From contig JAQGDQ010000009.1 of the NCBI GenBank assembly GCA_030141605.1, forward strand, positions 653,001-713,000: a stretch of 60,000 nucleotides of DNA, in the 5' to 3' direction. The notes beneath the pieces were generated by a model. That model ran no database searches and had not been told where the DNA came from. It worked only from the letters and a program-made list of their open reading frames with translations. The stretch comes from Tubiluchus corallicola (taxonomy: Eukaryota; Priapulida; Priapulimorpha; Priapulimorphida; Tubiluchidae). Positions 23,390-35,971 of this stretch are shown piece after piece (position 1 is the first letter of the stretch; every line of letters starts with the position of its first letter). A program made the translations under genes and the position numbers.

Positions 23390-26300
23390 TCACACCTCAG
23401 ACACCTCAGAAACTTGTGTCACTAATAATGAGGAAGACCTGAAATACACAATTGTATCACAATTAAATAGATGCCCTTAGATAAGACCCTCTAATTACAG
23501 TTTTAATGGTTAAATTATCTACACTCCGAATTCATGATTAGTTGATAAATTTGTGAGTTTAATATAAACGATACGTTTTAATTAGCACAGTATCAATATT
23601 GTATTAACAGTTTTGTTTGTCAAAACTGCCACGATCATGATTATTGTACTGTAGTACTCATCATTGTCATCATGATCATGACCATTATTATGATCAATAT
23701 CAACTTCATCATATTCATCATCATCATTGTCATCATCATAATCATCATTGTCGTCGTCGTTATCATCTGCAACAATAGCACCATCATCATCAGCAGCAGC
23801 AGCAACAGCCGTACTATCTACTCCATTTAATAGTTCACTATTATAATAATTAGGTATGCAATACTTGATTCAGTATTATAATTAGGCAGGTATAATATAA
23901 CTAGATAGGCCAGTGTTTACATTCCCCACTACGGTGCACTTTTTTACGATTCAGCCACTACAAGCCAGAATGTAGCCTTCAGTAACAGGCCTTTCTCCAT
24001 GTCATGTTTGTGGAGTGACCGGAGCCTGAGACACTATCAAAGATATGTCTCTAAAATGAATCACTGAACCAGCAGAAGAGCCTCATCCATGTTTAAATGT
24101 ACATACATTCTTGCTCTATGAGGTGAATAGCCAACATCAGTGTCAAGTGAAACTGCCGGAGCAAGTATTGAACTGGAGCAATTGAAAAAGTAAGAGCCCT
24201 GATTAGTCAAGCGAATGCATCCTACTGTTACCTGAATGTCGTAAATACATATAATTTTATGAAGAAATGAAGAAGAAACTTACGTATTATCAGGTAGATA
24301 AGTTTGAATGACTTGGTGTGTAGGACCACCATTTGGAGCAGACATGGACGTCTTCTTCATAGATAGCTTTCGACTGATATATGATCCGCCCCGATTCAGT
24401 CCCAATCTCTCTGTTATCGGTGGAACCATTAGTATTAAGGCGCTTGTTACGATCAAACCTCCAGCGAAATAGAATGACAGGAGATATGACTGTTTTCTAT
24501 CATATATCCAACCTGTAAAAAATGATTTATGAACAACTTTGATCTCAAAATACTATTATGTGCAGAAGACAAACCTAACCTTGACCACAGGAGGTTGTTG
24601 GAATAATCTTGGAATAACTTTGGAATGACAGACTGAGGTATTCTTGAAATTAGTACATACTTATAAATGTTTGATAAAAGAATGTAATGTAGGGGCACAA
24701 TAGGGCCTAAACCGTTGAATTTACAAGATTTTATGGTATCCCAGATATGTTGACAAGGTCACGGTCAGTTATGGGTACAGACTTTAAATAAATTACTCTA
24801 GCTATATATGCTGTTAGTTTGCCTATATATAAATTAAACGTTTACGTAAAACTTGATATACATTTATTAAACACTTAAATATTTCAGATAAAACACACCA
24901 TAAACAAATTTTCAAGTGGACTTACCTGCCGCTGGAGCACCAATCAAAGCTCCTGCTGCTTCGTACAGGATAATAAATCCATAAGCATTAGTCATTCTGT
25001 GCAGTCCTACAAACTTGGTGATGATTGCTGGCAGGAACACACCAAATGTTCCGCCTAACAGTCCCAGTAAAGCACAGTATGCAGCTATGTATTCGTAGCT
25101 TGAAACAAGCGGTACTAACATTGTCACAGTTCCACACAACAGAAACAAACCAATGTACATCTTAACAGGACACAACTTCAGAAAGTGCATAAGGCTACCA
25201 AACAGAATTCTACCACTAAAGGAAGCTGCTCCTATGATAGATATTAATAATGAAGACGATGTGTCACTGTTCCCCAGTGTTGTGACATAAGCTGGAATGT
25301 GCAGAAACAGTGCAGACAGTCCTAAACAGAATAGAAGGTTGTTTATGCAAAGTTTCGTGAAGTTTTCTTTCCTGAGCATTGACATACGAAACAGTTTGGG
25401 CTTGTTTTCCACGTGAACTGGATGGTTCTTCAATGGAAAGAATGCTGCACCACAGGCACAAAAGTTCAACATGATTCCAGCAGATATCAGCATGCTTTGC
25501 CTCCAGCCATATTCTTCTACCATCAGGCGATAGATGGGTGGATATACCAACATCCCAAAACCCACACCAGATGTGCCCACACCCATTGCAAGATTTCTCT
25601 TTTTCTCAAAATAATGTGCTGTTGCTATAACTGATGGAAAGTAGCCAAAACCAAGTCCAAACCCTGAAAATTAAGAAATTTAAACTGAACTGACTAAACT
25701 GATTATAAAACCAACTGAGTTAAAACGTAATCCTTCAATAAAGTAATCAATTATTAGCCCTATGGTGTCCAGACCCAAATAACGCATGTCTTTGAGTTCA
25801 ACTGAACTCGTCTCTTTACAAACTTTTATTTCATGTACATTATAAACTAGAGCCTCTTTACAAACTTTTATTTCATGTACATTACAAACTAGAGCCTCTT
25901 TACAAACTTTTATTTCATGTACATTACAAACTAGAGCCTCTTTACAAACTTTTACTTCATGTACATTACAAACTAGAGCCTCTTTACAAACTTTTATTTC
26001 ATGTACATTACAAACTAGAGCCTCTTTAAAAACTTTTATTTCATGTGCATTATAAACTAGAGTCTCTTTACAAACTTTTATTTCATATACATTATAAAAT
26101 ACTTCATAGAGAGTTTCATTTAGCTAGACGCTTAAATAAGCTGGTATTCACCTCTCACTGTAGAAATTCTGAAATGAAGTTAAATTCACTCACCTACTAG
26201 AACTCCAAAACTGACACATAGGTACATGATGCTAGTAGCAAAAACACTGGCAATAAAGCCAACAGCGGATAAAATTCCTCCTGCTATTGTTACCGCGCGC

Positions 26301-27042
26301 CATCCAAACCGGTTTATCAGAACCCCACAAACCAGAGCTAAAATAAAAACAGGAAAAACTTTGAAATGCACGACTAAACCCGCTGATAAAAATCCCGCAA
26401 ATGAAGCTAAAAAGGGAAAAAGTAGAAATGCATTTAGAAGGGCACATTATCAAGTTATGAGCCACTGTACTCCCAGAGGAGGCTCATCCACATTAGATCC
26501 TCCCTCTACGAGATAAATATGAAACAGTCTGGATCAGCATGATGAATCAAACCACCCAAGCGATTATCGAACCCAGGCCGTCAAAGCCAATCATGCAAAG
26601 CATGAGCGTGTATCCACTCGACTATGAAATCCACCATAAGAGAAAGAAACTTAATTTTTTAATTTAAAAACTAGAATATAATGCTGTTTCAGAAACAGAA
26701 CTAGCTCTTCTGGCAAACACAATTTTAATATAAATTCTCAGAAACGGATTGCATGCATAATGGATTAATTGCATCTATTATAATAATTGCAGCATCTGGA
26801 TTTTTAATAAAGGTATCAATAATTAAAAGCTTTAACTTACCGCTGACATAAACTGCTGCTGTATTTATGGAACCAATCCATGCTGTTGCAGCCCGACTCT
26901 CCTCATACTCCTCCAAGAACACGACGTTGAACACGCCGACTGACCAACAGACGCCAAACGCCAAGGAATTGACAACAAATGCGCAAAAGGCCACCACCCA
27001 GGCCCAGCCGTGGTCAAGTTGAGGTGATTCTAGATGCGTCAT
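23390..27042 (-). CDS. SLC16/monocarboxylate-transporter-like protein, paralogue C (5 coding exons)
   Basis: Third, most divergent member of the tandem transporter family. Exons on the minus strand: 26841-27042, 26194-26337 (144 nt), 24926-25663 (738 nt), 24284-24512 and 23390-23438, summing to 1362 nt (453 aa) with the same phases as A and B. The start is the ATG of MTHLESPQLDHGWAWVV; the frame stays open upstream but has no ATG, and a splice acceptor lies there, so a 5' UTR intron is likely. It carries YFEKKRNLAMGVG and a TM8 Arg in SFSGRILFG, where Ser replaces the usual Asp. Exon four ends LPDNT and would stop at TAA inside the donor ACGTAAGT; splicing to 23438 adds SSSLLVTQVSEVSEV. That exon is less certain than in A and B because its sequence differs, but phase and the S-x-V ending agree. 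An alternative acceptor about 70 nt upstream of exon 2 would add an in-frame insert. Confidence 0.83.
23640..23825. repeat. Imperfect TCA/ATC and CAG trinucleotide tract
   Basis: Imperfect CAT/ATC triplets ending in a short CAG run, in intron 4 of transporter C. Confidence 0.88.
23945..24120. repeat. Dispersed repeat, copy 1 (pair with 43880-44020)
   Basis: The segment around GAGACACTATCAAAGATATG and ATGAATCACTGAACCAGCAG has a diverged counterpart at 43.95 kb (GTGACAAATTGTCAAGGCTATG, ATGAGTCACTGAACTGAG). It is probably an old SINE-like interspersed repeat, here in intron 4 of transporter C. Confidence 0.5.
25811..26100. repeat. 42-bp minisatellite, about 6.9 copies
   Basis: Unit CCTCTTTACAAACTTTTATT followed by TCATGTACATTACAAACTAGAG, 42 bp, nearly identical copies with decay at the right end. 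It lies in intron 2 of transporter C, about 90 bp from exon 2. Confidence 0.97.
26450..26640 (-). mobile_element. tRNA-derived SINE-like sequence
   Basis: On the minus strand a Pol III A box (TAGTCGAGTGG, 26624-26614) is followed about 40 nt later by a B-box-like GGTTCGATAAT (26573-26563), the tRNA spacing. The sequence between cannot fold as a normal functional tRNA by eye, and it sits in intron 1 of transporter C, so a SINE head is the better reading. Confidence 0.55.
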
Positions 27043-27466
27043 TTTCTCAGAGGATTTCTGTTCATGCTGCAACAAGCAACATGCACTTTCTAAAACATGC
27101 AGTATTTTTATATAGTAGGAACGGATAACAAAATAAATGGTTAGTTTAAAATTTAATTTGACCTAGAGGTGAAACTTGGTCAACCAAAAGGGCAGTCTCT
27201 CTATCCTGTAAGGCTAGAGGTGTCAAACTGTCCATGAAGAAATGGCCACTAGTCTACTTGAAACCAGCACTGTGCTACGGGTTCACAGCAGAATTAAATG
27301 GTTAGATGAAAGCTATGATGTAGAAAGTATCGCAAATTTTGGGGACTTGCTGCACTAGTGTGACGTCACTAATTCACGTGAGGTAAGAAAATCGGGCATT
27401 TCAGTTGCACGTTTACAAAATTGCGTGAAATAGAGTTCGTTGTGTAATTCTTGCTGGTGCGCTCTA

Positions 27467-28048
27467 GGCCCATTTCACAATGAGGGCCGCAAAGAAGATA
27501 ACACAGGGAATTGCTACCAGAAAACATTTAGAAAATTTCCGATGTCTTCTCGAAATCCCTTGCAGCAAGAAAGTTTATTTCACAGTGAAACCGTGTTTTT
27601 CCATGTGTCCAGTTAGCTGCAGCTACTTTGCGAGTTTTATACTGTATAATCGTGTCTAAATTAACTTATACTTGCCGTATTTCTCAAATACAAAATATAA
27701 ATTAATAATGTTAGTCACTGTAATGTCAGACCTGTTTTTTTTCTAGTAAAGTTCTACTAATCACTTCAACATCTATTTTATATACATATATAAAATGAAT
27801 GTATGCGTGAGTTATTTTCTTTTTTACGAATGTAGCCATCGATGTTCCATTAATAAAACATAAAAACATCAGTCTGTTAAAAGAGAGATAAGATCTCATT
27901 TTATGCTGAAATGCGTTAATTGTTGTAAGTTAAATAAGAAAGAAGTAACCGAGTAGTTAAATTTTAGACTGAATTCAGCGAGGATTCCCCACGAAAATGC
28001 ATTCATCGCTAGGAATTTTGCCGCGCGTTCTCATTGTGAAACGGGCTT
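27467..28048. mobile_element. Terminal-inverted-repeat element (MITE), about 580 bp
   Basis: The left end reads GCCCATTTCACAATGAG and the right end is its inverse complement with one mismatch (CTCATTGTGAAACGGGC, 28030-28046). There is no internal coding frame. I could not identify a convincing target-site duplication, so superfamily is open. It lies just upstream of transporter C. Confidence 0.65.
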
Positions 28049-29499
28049 TAGCTTTATTCCACGACAATTCGTTTCAAAAACGCATCGCTAGCTCAGTGCT
28101 GCTTTGCCAAGTTTATTATTGTTCATGCCGGAGTGAAAGTTGGGATGATCACTAATCGTGCTGAAACAAACAACACTAAGCATTCTAAAATCACCATTCC
28201 ATCAGTCATGCTACGTACTTTTTGTGCTCAGTGTATAGAAATAAAATGCTATAAATTAGAAAATAATCTTCATGGGACAGTACTGTTCAGAAGTCGTGCC
28301 TGTGTAGGCCTATAATATTATGACAATGATATTTGCGCAAGATTGTAAGAGGATTCTGTTAAATAAAAAATTGATTACAGGAACGAGATTTCAAGAGGAA
28401 ATGAACAAAATTGTGCCATATAAGCTGCTTCATGCAAATAAATGCGTTAAAATTGCCCTAGTTACTACTACGTCGCATAAACAGCTGGAAAATATTTTCA
28501 TTTTAAGAATAGCAGAATTTAACTTTTGCAAATGAAACTTCGTGCTCATAATTTTCATTTTGCTTGATAAATACAATCTTGGAAATAGTCATACGCTCCC
28601 AGGTACAGCATATGTTTATACCTTTTTTTGGTAAAAACATAGGTTGACCACAAACGTACAGTCATCTTGCAAACACGTTAAATTCTTTCTTCGCACCATT
28701 GAGCTTATAGAAAGCGCAAACAGTCGACCCTCGCTTCGACACACCTAGATTATCATCCGGCAGATTATTATTCAGATCAATGCAGCTAGAGCGCTTCAAA
28801 AACCAAGTACAGAAGCCTAGAATTCTGCCTAGCAACATCCTCAACGCACGCGAATTAGCAATCCACGCAGAATCATAACGCACGCACGCACACATTCAGC
28901 GATGTTAAAACTGCGAATGAACCGTCGTGAAACAGCAAAGCTCCCGAAGAAAAAGGATACTAATTTTATCCGCGAAAAGGATTTTGTGTGTAACGTTAAA
29001 CGCACATTGCCCTGAAGGAATTGCCACAACTGTTCGGATTCCCTCTGAGGGCATGTGTGATCACTTAGCCTACATGCTCAACATGTTTTTATATTGAGTT
29101 CAGGTTACTAGCAGACCGAAGTAAACAAGAGTTCATTTATTTTTCCATAAATTGAAAAGTTATAAATTTTTTAATTAGCTGGAATTATTGAATTTTCAAT
29201 TATTGAATTATTCAATTATTGAATTAGCAATTTAATGACCTCACTTACGCCACAATGACCAAACTTTTAACGGACCTTGCATGTTTTACAGGCCAAACCT
29301 GAAAACTATTAAAACCATTTGGTTAGATTTTAAAAGCCTGAGTTTTAATTTTAAGAGACTAAGAGAAATTGTGTGACTAACGTTCATATTATAAACAAAA
29401 ATGAAACAAAAATGAGAAACGACTCCTAATTATATGGTTATTAAGAACTCGTTTTCCTCTTCATCAATCAGTCTCCTAATTTTTTTGCTCCAGCTTAAT
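28049..29499. other. Intergenic, no supported gene
   Basis: Nothing recognised. A short AATTATTGAATT-type repetition lies at about 29185-29230. Confidence 0.35.
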
Positions 29500-29740
29500 A
29501 ACACGTATGTACAGCTGTATAAAGAGGCGTTTACCTGGTATCCGCAATGTGTTATGTGCTATCCACTTGTGGAATGGTTGCATATAAAAAATCAAAAGGA
29601 AATAGCTACAGAAAAAATAACGCAGATCTGATAAACGGGTGCATTGAAAACAATACAAACCGACTTCTATTCCGCATAACAAATACGCATTGCGGATGCC
29701 AGTTAGACGCCGCTTTACAGCTATTCTAGCTGAAGCTACT
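29500..29740. repeat. Local direct duplication, copy 1
   Basis: Shares blocks such as GAAATAGCTACAGAAAAAAT and the CGCATAAC..ATACGCATT segment with 30500-30760. Copies are diverged and about 1 kb apart in the same orientation, with the palindrome at 30271 between them. Confidence 0.7.
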
Positions 29741-30270
29741 AACTAAATATCTAGTATCTAAATATATAAATAACGCCTGAATATTTCCTGATGTAACATA
29801 TCGATTTTGCCCGAGTGCTTAACATCTTTGCATTAATATTTTGCATATGGATAGCTGCATAACGGCGTATAAAACTAATGTCATACCACTTGAATGCATG
29901 TATTCGTGTAAGCAACCCCATAGTTCAATATGTTACTGTACAATGTACATGCCGGGAAATACAGTATTAGAGTTTCGTGAATCGTTACGTTACTTATTTA
30001 ATGGTTTATGATAGTGGAAAGTGGGCATACATTATACAGATGCTGCATTTTTTATGATAGCGCATTGCGTGTACTGCAAGTTGCATGCAAAGACCGTACG
30101 AATCTTTGCACTGAGTAACTGAAATATGAAATACGAATCAACCCACCACGCTTACACGCCTAAAATTTACGTGCAGGCTAATGACAATTTTTAGACCTTG
30201 GTGCTAATTGCGCTTTGAATTTCCACACGTGATGCTTGCCCTCGTTATACTGGTATTCCACAGGGCTAGA

Positions 30271-30374
30271 CGTTTATTATATTCATCTTTTAACCTAACT
30301 GCATATATATATATATATATATTTATTTATTTATATATATATGCAGTTAGGTTAAAAGATGAATATAATAAACG
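30271..30374. repeat. 104-bp near-perfect palindrome (snap-back)
   Basis: Two 52-nt arms, starting CGTTTATTATATTCATCTTT and ending in its inverse complement, have only about three mismatches, all in the central TA-rich part. The centre is at 30322/30323. It can extrude as a cruciform, or fold as a perfect RNA hairpin if transcribed. Confidence 0.95.
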
Positions 30375-30499
30375 GTATATAATATAAGTTAACAATAAAA
30401 TCATAGAATGCTGTTGGAAGCTTTGGAGCCAATCACCTTTGTAAGAAAATCAACTTAGTGACTAGTAGTCCGCAAATTAAAAAACGACATTAGGCATAC

Positions 30500-30760
30500 C
30501 TCATAAAGTGGCGTTTGCCAAACGTACGGAATGTGTTATGAGTTACCAATCTGAGGGACAGCTACTGATTAAAAACCCATAAGAAATAGCTGCAGAAAAA
30601 ATAACGCGTAACGCAGGTCTGGTAAAAGGTGCACTGAAAACAATATAAACCGATTTTATCTATTCGCTTCGGCATAACGCATACGCATTCCGAATGTTAA
30701 CTAGTAATTCTAGTAAACGTCACTTACGCCAGTATAATGTGGAAAATTAACGCAAACAGT
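30500..30760. repeat. Local direct duplication, copy 2
   Basis: Counterpart of 29500-29740; it contains GAAATAGCTGCAGAAAAAAT and GCATAACGCATACGCATTCC. Confidence 0.7.
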
Positions 30761-30884
30761 TAACGTAGCTACAGGAATTAAAATTCTTAACTATATAGCT
30801 ACTAGGCATGGCCTATAAACCAAGGTAACAGACAAGTATTATTGTAGGAGAAATACTGTATGATACCACTGTGTGGATGTTAAA

Positions 30885-30888
30885 TATG

Positions 30889-30920
<32 letters not shown>
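30885..30920. repeat. (TA)n(TG)n microsatellite
   Basis: A short alternating purine-pyrimidine run of TA followed by TG. Confidence 0.95.
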
Positions 30921-30921
<1 letters not shown>

Positions 30922-32929
30922 AACAATAGTGCCAGACTGTTAATAATTATACATGATTAAAAACATTGATGAAGCGATGTTAGTAAATAAAAAATACTTA
31001 AACCTTACAATTCAGACATTTTTACACACAACTAAAAACTTTTAAGTTTAGGTATATGTATAATATACAAATTTATAGAGAAGGTTATGTATCAACATTT
31101 ATATTTACGTATATATAATTTTATATATATTGCTTGTAACATCTGTATTTTTGATAATGACATTTTGATTCACAAATTATAAATGCATTTTAAGCAAATT
31201 GTATAAACCTACACAAAACAAAAAATTTACTTAATTACCTGCAAATGAGGCCCTTCTCAGTCACATTTCTTGCTATTTAGGCTGCGGCACACACCAGAAA
31301 CGTCCAGTATTCTGCACTTATTATTATTGACTACACAAAAGCTACAAGTACACCCCGCATCGAGCAGTTGCGAGTGCCTGTGACCGCTGTTCAACCAGCA
31401 ATAAATTGATTTCCCTAGAATCGGTGCTACAGTGCAAAACCTTACAAGAGGGAAGCTATGTGTACTTGCAAGTTGCTTGCATACAGTAATAATTGTTTGC
31501 TGAAAACAACTGGCTAAGCTTATTACTGTTGAATCTTGTACATTTTGACGGAAAAAAGCCTTGAAGTTGTGTTAAATGTTTAAAACCGGATCCACAGTCT
31601 ATTCTACGACAATGCCAATACATAGAAAGATAGCGTTACAAAAATCGTCTGCAAAGCATGTTATATATGTGTCATGGATGCAGATTTCAGATGCTTAATA
31701 GTAAAACATTGATTTTATTGTAAGCTAACATTTCTGTTTCTGTCGTCCCATCCACATCCCAGTTATTAAGCAATATTTCCAGCCACGCACAACAATTTAT
31801 GATATCATACAATTCTAAATGTTAATATATAATTTTCTTTATAAATTTATGATTCATTTTATACTGGTATGCATATACAAAATAAAGAAACATAAGCTTT
31901 CAAGAGCTTTTGAACCGACAACCAACCATTCATATTACTTTTTATAATTTGCATACAATTTTAGTCAATTTAATCAACATTCAGTTTCGTAGGGAAGACT
32001 GAAGATGACTGTAACGTTTCGTATTATATTCATTTGTATATAAACGCTCAGTGATTGTGGCATACGCCAGCACAAAGCCAAAACACACAATTATTAATAA
32101 CAAAGCCCTGTACGTTTTGTATTCATTAACATTGTTGGCATGTATGGGATTACAAAGCCACTCTGCCACGGAGATATCAAGGAAAATAAAATCAAATGTT
32201 GTAACACAGCGTGGGTAAAGTTGAAATTGAAAGTTCTTTTTTCGGTGAACTATTTCAGTAAACAGATGACAGTATATATTAGAAGCAAGTCAAAACAACG
32301 GAGTACCAAAAACTGAAAATTTACTTATATTGTATTGAAAAAATGCCGATAAAACCTTTAACAGCAAAATAGATGAAGAAAGTGCACTATCAAAAACGTT
32401 GGCTCTGTTAAGCAAATTTTGACTGAACTCTACCGTAACTGCTGATAAATGATTGGATTACTACTATAGGGTGATCGAGAACAAACAAGCACTGGAATTT
32501 GTAAATTATGATGACAGTGACATTTGCCAATTACATCACAATAAAATGTGGTTAAGTGCTAAGTAATTAAATTTTAGTAATGTTAAGTTTTAGCGCTCTG
32601 TGGCCTGGTACACTGGAAGGCCTCTTGGATAAACCAAAAAATGGCAAAAATTTACTTAACGATAGGGTAATAGATGACTTAGCGAAGAAAACTAAATAAA
32701 AGAAAATTGTCTACCAAAAAAGTTATGCGTAAAACGATGAACTCAGACCACACACACTCGTTTCGTGGTAAGAATTAAGGTTAGTTTTAAATAGGGTTCG
32801 AAACTTCGAATTTACATTAAAGCAAGTTCTGAGTTAGGATTAGTGAGGTTTGCTAGTCTGAAGATTTATTAGTTCAAATATTCACTTTAAACTTTAAATA
32901 AATTTTCACGTTGGTCTGCAAATATTTCG
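30921..32929. other. Intergenic, no supported gene
   Basis: A+T-rich. An open frame at 31981-32169 on the minus strand begins with a tRNA A-box-like string (TGGCAGAGTGG), but no B box was found. Nothing further was seen. Confidence 0.35.
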
Positions 32930-33290
32930 ACACAAACACTGTTTCACCATAAAACATTTGGACATTGATGACATTGGGACACATAGGACAATTGGGTATA
33001 AAAGCAAAATGAACACACAGGACACGTGTTCACATGATATTTGGGTACACAGGATAGGACATTAGGATGTTTGGACACCTAGGACGTTGGGCAAGGAGAA
33101 CATATGGACACAAAACATTTTGACGAGTAGGATGTCTGGATACAAAGGACATATTAAGGTACATATAAGACATATGGACACTAGGGTCATTTAGTCAGAT
33201 AGGACATCAGGGCCGACAGGACATATGGACACAGGATGCACAAACACGACATTTGGAGACAGAGGATATTTGGACACAGGACATTTGACC
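32930..33290. repeat. Degenerate minisatellite (GGACACATAGGACATTTGG type)
   Basis: About twenty diverged copies of a GGACACA/GGACATTTGG unit. It is followed directly by a CAA/CAG triplet tract, the same arrangement as in intron 3 of transporter A. Confidence 0.85.
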
Positions 33291-33390
33291 ACCACCAGTA
33301 GCAGCAACAACAACAACAGCAACAGCAACAACAGCCAGCCAGCAGCAGCAACTACAACCAACAAACAACAAGAACAACAAATAATGTATT
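33291..33390. repeat. CAA/CAG trinucleotide tract
   Basis: Imperfect CAGCAACAACAG-type triplets. The Leu-rich minus frame across it is low-complexity. Confidence 0.92.
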
Positions 33391-33544
33391 GCAGTTCATG
33401 AGGCACTGCACTTAGCCAAAAAAATTAAGAAATGAAAATCAAACTCAGTGCTAATCTCTTGCGTGACTTCGTTAATTCACTTTGCTCATGTGCTTGATAA
33501 TGATGACCAAAATTAAATGCATTGCTTAAGTTGCAGTAGGAACT

Positions 33545-33720
33545 TCTTGTCTTTTTTATGTTTGTCTTTTTACGTTGCCTTAAATTGCTTTTGTGTTTTT
33601 TACCTTTGCTTTTAATATTGATCGTCTTTTTTGCTTTTATCTTTCTTACGTTTGCCTTATTTGCCTTTACGTCTCTTTCATTTTTGCTACTTTTACTTGT
33701 TTTTCAACATCCATCTTTTC
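33545..33720. repeat. Degenerate pyrimidine-rich 12-15-mer array
   Basis: Diverged copies of a TTTTACGTTTGCCTTATTTG-like unit, giving Phe/Leu-rich open frames in all plus frames. Judged a repeat, not a gene. Confidence 0.65.
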
Positions 33721-35394
33721 CATTATCTTGTTCACTTTCGTTCACCAACCAAATGTGGCTCAGACAATGCTGTGCTTCAAAAGCTGGGATTGTCTAAAGG
33801 ATCCCGGATAAGAGCCAATATATGAAAATTAGGGAAAACTGCTCTGCTCAGTACCCACGTGAGTAAACCGCACTGGTCACTCGTACGATTAAACCGCATT
33901 ACACGGTTTAGACCATTCATACTTAAGTGAAAATACAGGCTTAGATCTGAATTCATTCTGCCTTGTTCTTACTGTACACAGCTCACATACCCACTTATTC
34001 ATAATACTTCTTCGTGTTCAAACTGATATCTATTCTGTCCATCCTCTGAAAATACTTTAATTAAATCAGTTATTATCTTATGTCTGCTGAGGTTTCCACT
34101 GCTTTATAGCGCTGTTTTCGCCATCTACATTAGGAATTGTTATAAATCTTGATAGGTCTTCCAGTTTTAAATGCATTTATTCTGTAACAGGAATAACTGA
34201 ACGAATTGTTTTTGTGTTTGCATTGTAAATCATTACAACATTGTCAAAAATTTATTTAACGTTTCAAGCATATGATGATGATGATGATTAATCTTTATAA
34301 TTATATAAATAGTAAATAGTATTATATAAATGGTACACAAATTAGACTTAAAGAGCTTCTATAGTACGCATAGGGCATGCCATAGACATTCAAAAGGCGG
34401 CAGCACAATACAATTATCTACCAAATTACGTTTTATAAGTATGGAAGCAAGTCTAACTAGGGTAAAATTACGACAGCAGCATGCTAACTTTGGAGTTCTA
34501 TAATGAGAGAATTGCATAAAAAATTAACCTGCAGCCCAGTGCAAATTATAAACATTAAATTTTATTTTCTATTACATGTATAATAATTGACGATAAGATT
34601 TTTTTTCAATTTCATCAAAAAGAAGTCAACTGCAAAATAAATGCTACCAAGAAACATCTTTTTACAGAAAGCAGTCAAAAATATACGTTTCTAATTTCCA
34701 GGAACACTGGTAACATCCAGTAAAAAGAACAGACAAACTTTAAAGGGTAAAACAGGCTTTGGTGTATCATCCACAGCTCCACTTGGAAACATACTTTCTA
34801 TTAATTTTAAAAGACCTATGAAAGGGAATGTTTGCTAAACTTCGTGGTCTGGTTTATACTTGCTCTTCGTAGTAAATTTGATTATAACTGAACTCACACA
34901 AATCTGCAAAAATAGCTAGACACATATTAAAATATAAAATTCAATTTAATACAGTAGGTAAATTTGTTAAACACCAAAACTTTATAATTACCTTTATTTT
35001 CTTCAATTTGTTTTGATTCAACTTTTTTAGCTTATTTTCTTTTAATAATTGCTTTTATCATAATGACACAATGATCAGTCATTAACGTATCAAAAAGACA
35101 AATATCATATCAAAAGACTGAAAATAAACTAACATAATTATCAAATTAGTAAATACCTTTCCTGTTCATCAATTTAATATAATTTACATTTAATCTTACT
35201 GCACATGTATCACATTGGTATCACAGTTAACATATAAGTTTAATTTTCAATCATCGAACTACCTTTGTCCAGATCTGAACTGGTCTTTGAAGACTTTAAA
35301 AAACATGCCAAAAAGCACAGCTGAACGAAGAATGTCAGGGGACTATTTGCCAAGTTAACAGACAAGGACTGCGGAAAATAATTAAACATGTAAC
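33721..35394. other. Intergenic, no supported gene
   Basis: A+T-rich. A short ATG triplet run lies near 34272. Nothing further was seen. Confidence 0.35.
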
Positions 35395-35880
35395 TGAAAA
35401 GCAAAGCTAAACACGCTAATTAAAAGGTTACGAAAAGGAAATTTTCAAGTATGTCCCATAATGTTTGAAAGACTTATATAACTGGAAAAGAAAGCTCTTA
35501 ATACTTAAAATATTCACACCACCTAGTAAAATGGCACTGAATCACCATCACAGGGTGCACCACTGATTTACCAAAAAACATTGCTGATATTATTAACAAT
35601 ATAAAATCATTTAAACTTTTGCTTAATTAGTGAAGAGTGCGCTGCTACGAATGCTCTGATTATTTTTTCAAACTTTACGCAAAGTTGTCTAAACTTGCCT
35701 CAAATGACTTACAGTCAAAACTGCTGCGCCTAACGGTCATCGTGGGAGTCTAAATTTACAAGTTTTATACAGCACTACTGCTAACGGAAGCCCTGCGTGC
35801 AAGATATCACGCAAATAATATAAAATTTCAAGACAAATTTTTTAACCTTTATTGAAGAAGAGTGTTTTCTTGTACTTTAA
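35395..35880 (+). repeat. Interspersed repeat family, copy 1 (pair with 46575-47260)
   Basis: Shares ordered blocks with 46.6-47.3 kb: GAAAGACTTATATAACTGG, CACCACTGATTTACC, GTGAAGAGTG..TCTGATT, TTTTTTCAAACTTTACGCAA, TTTATACAGCACTACTG, AATTTCAAGACAAATTTT and GAAGAGTGTTTTCTTG. Same orientation; it lies directly 3' of the F-box gene. Confidence 0.8.
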
Positions 35881-35971
35881 ATTTGCAAATTGCATTTGAA
35901 TTAACAGGAAAGTTAAAGACTAATAAAGTGTGAGCCTAACACACAAAACAATATTGCAGGTCACGCATAAG

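Noticed and set aside
23244-23480. 78-codon plus-strand frame
   Set aside because: Overlaps the candidate terminal exon of transporter C on the other strand and has no homologue that I recognise; treated as its shadow.
31981-32169. tRNA-like A box (TGGCAGAGTGG)
   Set aside because: No matching B box at tRNA distance and no cloverleaf by eye.
32780-32815. GGGTTCGAAACTTCGAA resembling a tRNA T-loop
   Set aside because: No A box or acceptor stem around it.
33191-33825. Leu/Phe-rich frames on both strands
   Set aside because: Low-complexity translations of triplet and pyrimidine-rich repeats.
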